Part shown: one piece after another, positions 22,534 to 33,929 of the stretch | Position numbering within the stretch: position 1 is the first letter of the stretch | Layout: each line of letters begins with the position of its first letter | Assembly: GCF_022539505.1 (NCBI RefSeq) | Contig: NC_061510.1 | Coordinates: 402,176,249-402,240,248, forward strand | Origin: Lolium rigidum | Lineage: Eukaryota; Streptophyta; Magnoliopsida; Poales; Poaceae | Direction of reading: 5' to 3' | DNA length: 64,000 bases | Notes under the pieces: generated by a model | What the model saw: only the letters and a program-made list of their open reading frames with translations | Databases searched by the model: none | What the model was told of the DNA's origin: nothing | Translations under genes and position numbers: made by a program

Positions 22534-25060
22534 TATGAGCAGCGGCAAGGCGTACTCCGAGAGCTTGCTTAAGACGCCGGCGCAGTGAAGAGGAATATTC
22601 CTAGACCCACTAGACGGAGTGATCGAGCCCCGGTGCTCAATCCGCGTTACGCCGATGGTACCGATGGAGGACGAGGACGAGGAGGACGAGGTGGAGGTCG
22701 AGGACGAGGACGAGGAGGACGAGGTGGAGGACGAGGTGGCGGCGGGGTACACATGGACTTTGACGAGCCACCCTCCGCTTCTGGTGACGTGGCTCCGGAG
22801 TTGTACCTAGAGGGTCCGTCTAGTGGGGAGGTGGAGATGGAGACGGAGTCTACACACGAGTCGGACTCTAGGGCTGAGTTGGAGGTGATGGAGGATGGGG
22901 GTGCGCCGAAGCCCTTGAAGCTTCGTGGAGAAGCTAGAGTCCCCGATGCGAGGAAGGAGCCGAAGACCCATGATGACAAGGCCCTTATCATTCCTTCGAG
23001 CGATGAGTAAGTGTACTACTTCAGAAATTTCGAACATGTATTTTCATCTTGGGCATAATAAACAATTTGGCATGTGTACTAATGTGTGATTTATTTGCAA
23101 GCAACTCGGACATGGGATGCCAAGCCCCCCGCATGCCTAACAGCCTTGCTTGGGGCTCGATTAAGAAGTTCTGGCCCGGCAGATACACTCCCCTTAGCAC
23201 GGTCCCCGGTGGCCCGACGAAGCTAGCCACTACTTGGGCGGACTATGAGGATGCCCTCGCCGTAGGCTTCGCGACGACTGCTGAGGCCGTGACCACCAAG
23301 TTCTGGGTAAGGCATATATTTCTCGAGCACCGTTCATAGTTGATGACCCTAATGTGCTAACTCATGACTTTCACAACTGATTTATGCATGATTGAAGTGC
23401 TTCTATCGTGTGGACCCGGAGCATGACACGCAGTGCGCGTCTCACTTTGCGTGGCGCTTGCGAGAGGTTGACACCGCAGCGAGTGGTACAACCAAAAGTT
23501 CACCAGCGCTAGTGCCTTCCGGGCTAACAAGGGTAAGAGGGTCAAGAAGGAGTACTATGTTGGTAACGAGCCTACGGAGGAATGGGCAATGACCATTGAG
23601 GAGTACATGTCGGTGAGTAAAATGTCAATGAGATTCTACATTGCTCGCTAAGTTTTCATTGAATTATCTTGAGCCGAGTATTGCGTTTTCAGGTTTGTCC
23701 GGAGTGGGCCGAGCAGCATAGGGAGGCATGGGAGGAGCTGATTAGGGCGAGGTGGCTCGGGCAGGACGAGGAGTTTGCAGCCGTGTCGAGGCGTAACATG
23801 GAGAACCGAGGCACCGGTGGCACACACTCGCGCGGGAAACCGCGACTACACCCGCTTCAAGGGGAAAAAGGTATGTATATACATGGAACGACCTTCATTC
23901 ATTTCCCGCCATGTCTCATTTGTGGTACGCTTAACTTTTCTTTTCGCGATGCAGGTGGCCGAGGCACCACCCGGGGTGGTGCTTCATGATGCCCGGATAT
24001 ATGACATGATGCGGACGAAGCGAAGCCCAATCCCGCATTGCCTCAGCCACAGTACTACGGCAATGCCAAGGCCGCCAAGGAGGACTATCGCGACATGGTC
24101 AAGTCTCGTCACCCCGAGGTGGATGACCCCTTGAGCATTCCGGTCGACGAGGAGTCGTTGGTCCTGTCGGGGCACGGGCGTCCGCATGGCCGTTTCCCTT
24201 GGATGAATAAGGTGGTCAAGCCTACCCACTCCACGAGCTACACGCGCCTCAAGCATACCCTCACCGCCGACAGCCCCCAGCCTCGTCCACGGCCCGCTCG
24301 TCCACCCGCCTACGATGTAAGTTTCCTCATTTTCATCCTCTTTCCGGTTTTCCTTCCTACATGGCTAAGTGTTTACGAGATTCATTGTTTCTGAAATTGT
24401 AGCCTCGAGTTCGAGGCGGCCTTCGAAGCCTCGCAATGAAGCGTATCGCAGGCCGCCGCCGTGGAATAGGCGAATACGGCCTACATGGCGTATATAGGAG
24501 TAAGTCCGAATCTTTCTTCACGCAAGTAGATGACAAGTCTCGGCTTGATGCTTTATTTCGCAAAGCCTAACTTGTAACCTATCTTGCAGGAAATGATGAT
24601 TTCTATGTCTATCGGTACACCGCCACCGGCTCCAGCTATCGTGGCGGGGGACATGCCTATCATGCCATCGAGGGCAGCTTTCGCTGCGACTTACTACGGA
24701 TCCACACCGGAGGTAAGTTCTTTGCCAAACCGGTAGTTACCACTTTCCTTTGCCTCGCAAGTTGCTAACATGTAGGGAACACGTAGGGAACGGGATGGTC
24801 CGGGAACCGGGCATCGCCGGGTGGGCGCGAGGTCACACCGGTTCATGAAGGTGGTCGGTCTCCCGGGCGTTCTGCTGGTGTCTCTCCGTCGACTACTCCT
24901 GGGACTACTCCCGGTGCCTCTCCGTCGACTTCTCCCGGGCGTGCTACCGGTCCTTCTCCGGGTGGTTCTTCTGCAGCTTCTACCGGAGCGAAACCCCGGG
25001 CTGCTCGTTTCGCCAAGGATGTGGGTGGACACACCCCGCCCGGGTCCTTCCTCCGCTAGT
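22534..25060 (+). pseudogene. Second CACTA gene with Transposase_24 (Ptta/En/Spm) region, decayed
   Basis: An exon starting MSSGKAYSESLLK runs into a stop at the CAGTGA near 22583. A one-base shift restores a long frame with an RGRGG-rich stretch (22660-22740) and an acidic region to 23010. Later exons, separated by short introns with GT...AG borders, carry a W-rich domain: FWPGRYTP, TWADYEDALAVGF, VCPEWAEQHREAWEELI, then NMENRG followed by a THSRGN-like motif. These match my recollection of the plant transposon Transposase_24 family, partner proteins of TNP2. The tail is Pro/Ser-rich. Frameshifts at 22583, in the 23840 and 24020 regions and elsewhere make it non-functional. Confidence 0.7.
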
Positions 25061-25389
25061 CAGCACCGGGCTTCTTGCTTGCCATCATTTGCTACCTACT
25101 ACCGTGTATTGGATGACATGGCACTCTCCTCTTGTATGCTACTACATGCACCATGTATGCTACTATGTGGATTTCATGCTATTTATGTGAATTATGGTGA
25201 TTTTGGATGAATTATGGTGATTTTGGATGAATTTGGATGTATTTGTATGCTACTATGTGGATTTCATGCTATTTACGTGAATTATGACGAATTTGGTCGA
25301 TTATATGATATTTATGTGAATTTGGTGGATTATATGAACTGGAACTCGGAACTGGATTGCACTGGAACCGGAACTCGGAAAACAAAAAA

Positions 25390-25913
25390 AAATGGCAGGC
25401 CCTATGCCGAGGGTAAGGCCGTCGGCATAGACCCTGACATAGGACCATATGGTCAGGTCTATGCCGAGGGGTTGCCCTCGGCGTAGCTCGACGCGCCCGG
25501 GCTCGCCGCGTGTCCACGGCCCGGCTGCATGGATCAAGTATATGCCGAGGGGGTTGCCCTCGGCGTAGAGGCACAGCCGGCGGCGCCACGACGCGCCACG
25601 TCGCCCACCCGGCGCGCAGATGGCTGGGCTATGCCGAGGGATTACCGTCGGCGTCCGACGGAGCACCGTTAACGGAGACGGCCGGCCGTGGCCAAACGCC
25701 GAGGGCAGCTACGCCGAGGGGAAGTCGCACCGTCGGTATAGCCGGCATACGCCGACGGCCGGCCCTACGCCGACGGCACGATGACAGGTGCCGAGGGACC
25801 TGGACGCCGAGGGGCTATGCCGAGGGCTGCCGTCGGCGTAGCCTACGCCGAGGGCCAGGCGTGGCTACGCCGAGGGCAGCCGGCCGTCGGCGTCTACGTC
25901 GATTCCTGTAGTG
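25390..25913. repeat. Right CACTA subterminal repeats and terminus
   Basis: About a dozen TATGCCGAGGG/CCCTCGGCGTAG motifs in both orientations end in ATTCCTGTAGTG. Open frames on both strands here are products of the repeat and of high GC. The stretch 25070-25390 before it is AT-rich with tandem GAATTATGGTGATTTTGGAT copies and no gene. Confidence 0.85.
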
Positions 25914-26050
25914 CATAGTGGATGCAAAATTTATGAATCTTACCCTACTTGTTACGTTAGGAGAATGATGTCAGCTAATTTATATATACACCTAGACAAA
26001 ACGATATTGAAGGAACAAGCACCATGTGGCAGGCAACAAATGGGTCTAGA
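25914..26050 (-). promoter_or_regulatory. Displaced promoter of the defensin-like gene
   Basis: Reading minus, this flank carries a TATA box (TATATAAAT, about 25978-25986) followed about 65 bp later by CCACT and then the duplicated ATG (25916-25914), where the CACTA begins. This is the natural distance for a short 5' leader, so the segment is inferred to be the original core promoter and leader of the gene whose coding part is at 10584-10189. Confidence 0.65.
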
Positions 26051-26490
26051 CCCTATATCTATCTTCTTGGCTAATAGTGGGGCTACAACCAAACCTCTAT
26101 ATTTGTAACTACCTAAAATTAGTCTTGAAATTTTGCAAAGAAAAAGTCTTGAAATGGACGATCAGGTGCTACGTGACTCTCTCAACATATAGGAAACTTT
26201 CGATCATAGTCTAGATATGAACAGAATCTACAGCATTAGGATCAGAACGTTGCAGGTTTATTACCAAGTAAAGTACGTTTGGAACAGATAAACATTGTAG
26301 GTTGATCAGCACCCCACGCGTGGTGTTTATTCGTGGTGTTAGTTGTGGCAAAGAAGACTGGTGAGGAGGAGAAGAAAAACGGTCATATCGAGTAGGCAAT
26401 CGATCACCATGTACGGTCAAAGTAGCTAAGCAATCACCATGTTTGCAGAAGATGCAGCGTGGGCGTCACATCGCGCCCGTGATTGGAGAA
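26050..26490. other. Sequence with no recognised feature
   Basis: Presumed upstream region of the defensin-like gene. Only short, domain-free open frames are seen. No repeat boundary was found before about 26490. Confidence 0.3.
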
Positions 26491-26579
26491 CGCGTTGATT
26501 AATCGGATAAAACTATACATAATGTGTAATTTTTGTATTGTTGTGTAAAGTTAGTGTAGAAAACGAGCAACCCATCAAT

Positions 26580-28260
26580 AGTAATTTTCCCAAATTAAAA
26601 ATGCAGCAGAAAGTGGAGTTATTGTCAAAGAGTGAAAAAAAAAACACAAAATTGAATTACTGTCGAAAAATTACCCACCCTTGAAAGTTACTCAAGGATA
26701 GTTACTATGGGGAAGTTACAACTGCCCTAAGTGCCTGTAAAAACTGCTGTCAAATAATGTAGAAGAAACAAAAAAAATCACGAATTACGGTCAAAGAATT
26801 ACTCAAAATAGAGGAGTTACTATGGGTAACTATCGGAAGAAAATTATGGTTGCGAAAATATGGCGACAAATTACCGCCAAGGAATACAAAAGAAAAAACA
26901 ATACTAACAAATTACGGCACGAGAAGTACTCACCATCGAAGAGATATTGTGGAATAATTACCGGCGGAAAATTATAGTCGGAAAGTTATGTCAAAATTAC
27001 TGTTAAAGAATAGGACAAATTGTTGCCGATAAACTAATCATCAGTGAACAATCCATACTTTTTATAAAACAAAATCCCACTGAGTGCAATTAATATTTGT
27101 CTATCTCAACATGCAAGCTATCCACATCACCTACTTCCTTAGCTAATTATTTATTCACCTCATCGCACTAATAGTAGTCCTAATTTATTATCTATCTCTA
27201 CATGCAAGATATTTAGATTATCTATTTTTAATCATTAAACTAGCAATATCATTCTTTTTATTTGCTGCTCGATTGATAATATCGCACCTTCATGCTATAT
27301 CATTACATAGTTAAGTTATGTGCAACTTGAACACCAAATAGTTTTGGCAACCAAATAAACTCTTTGCAAATTAAACTCGGTGTTAATTATGAGCTCTTAT
27401 ATATGTAACCATACAAGATATTTTTAAAAACGTAATGCCGCAATGTGCATACATTTTTCATGCAAGTCATCCATATCGTTTGGTTCTACAGTCGGTTGAT
27501 TTCTCCTTATCTAAATCAATCACGTACACCTCTAAAATATAACATTCTTAAAATTTTCAAATACTTATCCGTTTCATGGCTATTAAATTTAGTGTCTCGG
27601 CTACTATGGCCAACTAAATATTGCATATTCTATAAACCAAGTTTTATGTGTTTTATTAGATTTCTTAGAGATACCCGCTGCAACGCGCGGGGTATCTTCT
27701 AGTTACCATAGTGTAACTACCATCGAAAAAAGATGTCCGGAAAGTTTGTAAAATAATTACCATCGAACCATAAAATACTAACATAGATGTAGGGTAACTA
27801 CATCAGAAAATTACGACCAAAAAAGTGTGTCAAAGAATACCGTAGGGTACTATTACCAAACTGATAATGAATTATGGTTGGAAAATAACACAGCCTCGAA
27901 AATGTGTGGAAATATATTTACAGCCCGGAAAAATATGGTCGAAAAGTTGGGTGGACGAATGACCGTCAAATTATTAGAAAATGTTAAAACTGTGAGCATA
28001 TAAAAATTACAGTGGAAAGTTATGATCCAAAAGTTGTGTCGATGAATCGCACACAGAATTTAAAAAATGATAAAAATGACTATAGTAAGAGTAAAGTATG
28101 TTACGCCAGGTAACTACCGTCGAAAAAGTGAGGAACGAATCAGCGTCAAAAGATTAAAAAAAGGTGAAATGATAAAATAAATTATTGCAAAAAAATTGTA
28201 AAAATATAAGAACGTGGCACACTATGATTGGAAGAAAATGAAGCTCCACAGCCCGCTGGA
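26580..28260. repeat. AT-rich GAAAATTAC-type repeat, tandem copy 1 (interrupted)
   Basis: The segment is built of variations on GAAAATTAC, GTAACTACC, GTCAAAGAAT and similar motifs. It aligns end to end with the next copy (28290-29270), sharing AATAATGTAGAAGA, CGAAGAGATAT, TAACTACCGGCGG and ATTATTGCA in the same order. A 651-bp Helitron interrupts it. No coding frame is seen and the class is unknown. Confidence 0.7.
27052..27702 (+). mobile_element. Non-autonomous Helitron, 651 bp
   Basis: It begins TCCATACTTTTTATAAAAC and ends CTAG, inserted between A (27051) and T (27703) without target duplication. A GC hairpin (CCCGC 27674-27678 pairing with GCGGG 27687-27691) lies 11 bp before the 3' end, as is typical of Helitrons. 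The homologous position in the neighbouring tandem copy (about 28758/28759, ACAAACAA|TTATCG) lacks the insertion. It encodes no Rep/helicase. Confidence 0.82.
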
Positions 28261-28284
28261 GCGCTAAGAGATTGCTATTTCTTC

Positions 28285-29280
28285 TATCCTTAACCATGGA
28301 GTTATTGTAAAAGAGTAAAAAAACTGAATTACTAACGGAAAATTGCCCACCCTCGAAAATTGCTGAAGTATAATTATAATGGTGAAGTTACAACTGCGAA
28401 AGTATGTGGAAAACTACTGCTAAATAATGTAGAAGAGACAATTTTTTTTGAAATAAACGCTCCCGCATTATGGCCAGGGAAGTACGCATTGTCGAGGAGT
28501 TACTGCAGGGTAACTAGTAACTACCGCAATAGGAAATTACAGTTGGAAAAATATGTCGCCAATTACTACCAAGGAATAAAAAGGAAAAAGTTACTACTAG
28601 CCAATTACAACAGAATAAGTACGTATTGTCGAAGAGATATCGTGGGGTAACTACCGGCGGATAATTTGAGCTAGAAAGTTGTGTCAAAAAATTGCTATCA
28701 AACAGTAGGAGTTTACCACCAGCAAACTGCTGCGGGGAAATTAATCACCGACAAACAATTATCGTAGGGTAACTACCATAAGAAAAAAGTCGTAAAAAAA
28801 GACGGTCAAAAAGGTGTGTTAGAGAATACCGTCAAAGAGGGAAAAATACTACTGCCAAGTGATGGGAAAATTACACACCCTCGAAAAAGTATGAAAGTAT
28901 AATTACCGCCGAGAAGGTATGGTCGAAAGGTTGGGTTAATGAATGGCCGTCGAATGACTAGAGAAAGAAACGTAAAAACAGTGATGTCCCGGACATAGAA
29001 AAATTATTATTGGAAAGTTACATCTAAAGAGTTGTGCCAAGAAAGCACCGTCAATCGATAAAAAGAGGTATTCTTAAAAAATAACTATCATAGACGTAAA
29101 GTATGTAACGCAAGGTAACTAACGTCGAAAAATGATGATTGAAAAGTTCTGAATGAATCGACATCAAATGAGAGGATAAAAAGAAATGGTAAAAAAATTA
29201 TTGCACAAAAAAATTGTAAAAAAAGAAAAGGCAAAGGACGATGTGGACGAAAATAGTCTCTCTACACTGTGAAGGCCTGA
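28285..29280. repeat. AT-rich GAAAATTAC-type repeat, tandem copy 2
   Basis: Diverged duplicate of 26580-28260 without the Helitron. It also has a small private insertion around 28440-28475. Nothing recognisable follows in 29280-29860 except AT-rich sequence; a possible minus-strand coding relic at 29640-29760 is interrupted by stops and has no assigned domain. Confidence 0.65.
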
Positions 29281-29989
29281 TTTCCACGATCCTTAATATA
29301 TTATATTAGCATAGATAATGTTTGAGCCTTGTGAACGCGTCTAAGTATCCTAACCCTAATAAAACTCCACTCCCTTCTCTCATATCTCTTTGGTATCGAA
29401 ACATGAAAAACTTGGTGCTAGGGTATGTATATGGGTACGTTGTTTAGATCAACCCCATCAAGCTCGATGCTGGTGCATAAAATTGCCGCGCACCACCATA
29501 ATAGTTGTCGTGACGATGGACGATTGCTTTCATAGCCAAAATTCACGTACAAGCCCTCCTTTATTATGAATAAAATATTCCGGCCATGATGCTAATCCAC
29601 CAACACGACGTCATGTGCATACATGTAAATTTCACTGCCGCGCCTTTGTTCACGTCTCTTCATAGGCTTTGCAAAATTCCTCGAGCCTGGCATCCCAATC
29701 TTGCTAGTACTTGTGCAGCTTGAAACGTCCCTGGCTCAAATGTAAAATACCTTCTGCAATACTTCAACACAAAATATCATGATTAAATTAAGTTGCCCAT
29801 TTGCACAAACTAACTACCAGAGTAGAAAAATTACACCACTAACATTACCCCTCTTTACAGTGCGATGTTCATATTATTGACTCAAAGAATGGGCCGCGAG
29901 TTCAGAACAGGCCGCGCAAGGTCCATAATCAATCGAGCGCGAGTGACACGGCCCAGCCCAGTACCAGCCCTTCGTCCTTGCCCTACTGA

Positions 29990-30943
29990 GAGAGCAGCTT
30001 CCACCATCGTCATCCACCTTCGACCGGCGGCGAGGCTCTTCTCCGGCGCGGCCGCTCCTTCCTGCATCGCCGACCTCCCTGTCGCCCACGCCCTATTCCG
30101 CACCTCACCTCGTGCTTGCCGCCTCACGGACGAAAAGAATCAACCATCACAAGGTGAGCTCTCGTTCCTCTTCCTCCTCCTCCCCTTGGGGATCTTGCCC
30201 CATACTAGTGCACATGTGCTGCTTCTGATCTGAGCTCTTGCAGATGCGCGCTGGATCTCACCGCGGACCATTTTTCCGTCCTGGTTTCTCCTCACCCTAG
30301 CTGGTCATGGTGAGTCTGTCCTTATGTAAACTGTCCCAATTCATCCTATCGCGTTTGTGCAGCAAAAGGAAGTCGTGCTTCTGTTTCCTTGCACACACTA
30401 CCAGCGTGTACATTATTGCTGGCTTATAGTGGAACGGGTGGCGAACGAATCATGGAAAAAATCTTTCGCAAAACAAAACATGGAAAAACTATACTGTTTT
30501 CTTTTATATTTGCATGACTGTATATCTAGCAGTATCCCTATGTCACAAATGGCGAATCTCCGTGCCGTGAAACACAGACCAGCAGCCCATAGTAAAATAT
30601 GCTTCATAGCTTTGCTCGTTTGTAAATTCTGATGTAAATCACAAAAGCATTGATATGAGGTTGACCAACAAAAATTTGTAGTCATAGTTTCGGAGGATTA
30701 AGTTGGATATGATTTCAGTTCAGATGCGCCCATGTTTCTAATTCATTATGATTGATAGGTATTCACCTCGGGTATGGACTATGGGGTCAGTGGTTACCAA
30801 TTTATCAAATGGTGATCTCAGTTTGAGTCATATTATTGTGGGTATCGCTACTTTCAGTTCTGCATAAACACTAAGTTTCTCGGTTTTATATCATCTGATT
30901 TTCTTCTTCTTCTTTGATGTAGATATAAGTTCATCTGATAGAT
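29990..30943 (+). other. Probable 5' leader of F-box gene 1 (two introns)
   Basis: Inferred leader exons are an exon ending CACAAG|GTGAGC at 30153, a short exon 30244-30309 between TTGCAG and CATG|GTGAGT, and a third exon starting at 30923 after TTTGATGTAG. The short exon opens with ATG and contains an 18-codon frame ending TAG. That could be an upstream ORF damping translation of the main frame. The transcription start was not identified. Confidence 0.5.
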
Positions 30944-32128
30944 ATGCTCGAAGGTGATCTAGAACCCTGGCAGGAGATGGCCAACACCGTGCTACCTGAC
31001 GATCTGGTGGTGGAGATCCTATCTCGGCTGCCGCTGAAGTCCTTTTGCCGCTTCAAATGTGTCTGCAAATCTTGGCTTGCCTTCTCATCTGATCCACACT
31101 ACCGCCAGAAGCTACCAAGAAATCCTATCGGTCTCTTGTACCAGAAACGTGAGCATGGCACTTCCATCCATCTTGCCGGGCTTCCCTCAAGGGATAGGGA
31201 TATTGACACAACACTTGGCTTTGTGCCATGTCGTGAGTACCCCTTAGAGCTTAAGGATTGCAGCAATGGACTAATGCTTTGTTACCATGGTGGTATTATG
31301 TACTCTGAAGGAATCTCCGACCCCATTGTGTGCAATCCAGCAACTCAAGAGTGGATGGAAATTCCATATGCTGAACCTGGATCAGCCGCCAATGAGATCG
31401 ATCTCAAGTTGTGTTTTGATCCTTTATGGTCTCAACACTTCTATGTCTTCAAATTTGAGTCGAGCCCGAGCCCTGACCCAGACCATGGAACCTCCACTGA
31501 AGTTAAGGTATTTTTCTCCGAGGATTCCACATGGTCTACTTGTCTTTGGGAAACTGAAGATGCATTTTGGGGCGATTCACTTTTTGTAAACGGGGTGTTG
31601 TATGTGGGGCACTTATGGGGGCATTGCCTTCTGGCGCTCGATGCACCTGACACACTCACACAGTTGCTCAGTGATAGGACCATTCAGCTACCAGGATTTC
31701 CATATGCACCAGATCAGAAGTTTTACTGCTGTGATGGGTGTCTTTGCCAGTCATCTGGGGTCTTATGCTATGCACAACAAGAATTGGATGGTTGTATGTT
31801 GCGAATCTGGAGTTTGGAAGGTGCTGACAGGTGGGTGGTGAAGCATCGTCTAAGTGTGAATGATGTATTTGGGAGGGACATGCTGCTCCGTACTAATAGT
31901 CGAGGATTGTGGTATTTCGATTATGAGATCCTGGATTTTGACCTGGAGAGAGAGCTGGTTATCCTTGCTGACCTAGCTACTGATAAGGTGCTCTCAGTTA
32001 GCATTAGCACCGGAGAAGGCTCAGAGATTCTAAAGATTCCAAGTTTCTTTGAGCTGTATCGAAGTCTATTCTATGTGCCATACTATTGCAAGTTTCCAGC
32101 TTCAGTGCTTCAAGGGGCTCAAGACTAA
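30944..32128 (+). CDS. F-box protein with F-box-associated domain (gene 1)
   Basis: 394 residues in one exon. The F-box spans about residues 17-58 (LPDDLVVEILSRLPLKS, then CRFKCVCKSWL), the part that binds the Skp1 adaptor of SCF ubiquitin ligases. The rest resembles the plant F-box-associated (FBA) type of substrate-binding domain, with DCSNGLMLCY (105-114), CNPATQEW (130-137) and HFYVFKF (165-171). The protein is inferred to select targets for ubiquitination in nucleus or cytosol; the substrate is unknown. The first ATG is used; Met12 directly before the F-box is an alternative start. Length is usual for the family and no damage is seen. A paralogue lies 5 kb downstream in the same orientation. 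Confidence 0.9.
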   Translation: MLEGDLEPWQEMANTVLPDDLVVEILSRLPLKSFCRFKCVCKSWLAFSSDPHYRQKLPRNPIGLLYQKREHGTSIHLAGLPSRDRDIDTTLGFVPCREYPLELKDCSNGLMLCYHGGIMYSEGISDPIVCNPATQEWMEIPYAEPGSAANEIDLKLCFDPLWSQHFYVFKFESSPSPDPDHGTSTEVKVFFSEDSTWSTCLWETEDAFWGDSLFVNGVLYVGHLWGHCLLALDAPDTLTQLLSDRTIQLPGFPYAPDQKFYCCDGCLCQSSGVLCYAQQELDGCMLRIWSLEGADRWVVKHRLSVNDVFGRDMLLRTNSRGLWYFDYEILDFDLERELVILADLATDKVLSVSISTGEGSEILKIPSFFELYRSLFYVPYYCKFPASVLQGAQD

Positions 32129-32129
32129 T

Positions 32130-32765
32130 GTTAGCTTAAATATTTATCCTAATGAATCATGTAATTCTCTATGCATTAGCTGTAGCCAACATCTATTACC
32201 TATGTACTGGATTGGTGCATCAGCTGTAGCAAACATCTCTGTGTGTTATGTATGCTCATCTTGTTGATACTTATCATCTTCCCGTCAACTTTCATCTTAC
32301 TTATTCTTGCCTACTTCATGGAAGCTCAAAGTAAATTCATGTGTCTTTTTGATGATCTGAAAATCTGGAGTAAGCTTTGCTACATGAGCAAGGACATGCC
32401 CTGTCTTCTGCACGAGAAAAAAAAAAAGAGAACTTTGACCTATAACGCATACCGATGTCTACACTATGTGCTGCTACTGCAAGCTTCCAGCTCCCGTAGC
32501 TTCAAGGGGATCAAGCCATCAAGATGAATATTAAACTGAAAAATTTTATGCCACGAATGTTGTCATCTCGAGGCATTTCTTGTGCATTTGCTGTACCAAA
32601 CAGCTGTTATGTACCCATTCTGGCTCGTGCCATTATTGTCTCCAAAATCAGTGTACCATCTGTAACCTGGCCAGCACGTGAAACTTGGAAGTAAATATTT
32701 TGGTCCGCACGGAATCAATTCCTGCCATTTGTAGCCTCCATCCATCACCTCTCTATATATGGATC
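32130..32765 (+). other. 3' flank of F-box gene 1
   Basis: It contains GCATTAGCTGTAG and TATGTACTGGATTG, which resemble the 3' flank of F-box gene 2 (GCATTAGCTGCTCG, TGTACTAGATTG). It therefore probably includes the 3' untranslated region. No other feature was found. Confidence 0.4.
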
Positions 32766-32769
32766 ATCA

Positions 32770-33760
32770 GTCCGCAAAGCTGGTGGGGAATGGACAAAAT
32801 ACTAGGTTTTGGGAAGACACGTGGCTAGGGGATATATCCCTTTGTGAGCAATATCCCTCTCTTTATCGTATTGTTAACCTTGCTGGTGTTACGTTATGGG
32901 TGTGACCTCCTTGAACATAGGTTTTAGGCGGGCACTCTCGGAGAATAGGTGGGATAGATGGGTTCACCTTGTTACTCGCATTATGGGAGTTCAGTTGTTT
33001 GAGAATAGTAACATTTTTCAGTGGCATCTCACTGAGTCGGATCAGTTCTCAGTTAAATTTATGTATCTCGATTTGGTACATGGTCCCATTGGGGATTTTA
33101 AAAAATATTTGGAAGATCAAAGTTTCACTAAAAATCAGAATTTTTATGTGGTTCCTTCTCAATAAAGTCATTTTCACAAAGGACAATCTTAAAAAATGTA
33201 ATTGCAGGGCTATTCTAAATGTTGCTTTCGTGATCATGATGAGACAATTCATCATTTATTTTTTGCTTGCCCTTTTGCATAAAATTTGTGGCGCATTATC
33301 TACATGACTTTCAATATCCCAGCGCCTAATATGACTAATCTGTTTGGCAATTAGTTAAATAGGATTTCAAAGAAAGATAAAGCCCACATTCGAGTGGGTG
33401 TGTGTGCCTTGCTTTAGGCAATTTGGAATATCCGTAACAACTTTATCTTTAACAAAAAAGTTCTCCATATTTTTCTGCAGGTTGTTCGGTTACCCATTGG
33501 ATCCCTATGTGATCATATATCCATCCGGAGGATGTGCGCCATTATATGGATATTGGGTGCAACCGTTTGACGATGGTAGCACTGAATTTCTACAGTTAAT
33601 GCGGTTGGTGGTCTGACAAGCGGATCACATGAAGATCTTGTGGTGGCTTGTTTTTCTTTTCATTTTTAAATGGTTGGTTCATGTTGAAACTTTGAGTGGT
33701 CCATGATTTGTAATGGTTCTGTAAGTGAGGATCTTTAATAAAGTTAATAAAACGCCGTAT
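32770..33760 (+). mobile_element. 5'-truncated LINE fragment, plus strand
   Basis: Broken reading frames give a LINE reverse-transcriptase C-terminus: a TRFWEDTWLGD-like motif near 32800, FQWHLTESDQFSVK near 33020-33060, then KVSLKIRIFMW and TKDNLKKCN of the zf-RVT zinc-binding region (33110-33210). The 3' end is marked by ATAAAGTTAATAAAACG (33738-33754). Several frameshifts and stops make it dead. Confidence 0.75.
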
Positions 33761-33929
33761 GCATCAATTGATACAGAGGTTGGGGCTTTTCCCTTGTTGA
33801 AAAAATCAGTGCGCGAAGCTAGCATCGGAAGACACAAGCTATCGGTCGATCAACTGCCACATGGGGCTGTGCACAAAGCATGTCTACGCACTACTAATAC
33901 TTCTTCTCGGATCCAACATATTTTACCCA

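Larger units (their letters stand above)
10585..25913 (+). mobile_element. CACTA (En/Spm-type) DNA transposon, 15.3 kb, complete ends, decayed genes
   Basis: The ends are CACTACAGGAATG at the left and ATTCCTGTAGTG at the right, a 12-bp inverted repeat. A CAT target duplication flanks it (10582-10584 and 25914-25916). Subterminal regions at both ends carry many GCCGACGG/GCCGAGGG motifs, the likely transposase binding sites. Inside, on the plus strand, are a TNP2-type transposase relic (18440-22101) and a second gene with a Transposase_24-like region (22534-25060). The left 6 kb between subterminal repeats and genes is filled with tandem repeats. Both genes have frameshifts and stops, so movement would need a helper element. 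Intact ends suggest it remains recognisable to transposase. Confidence 0.92.
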
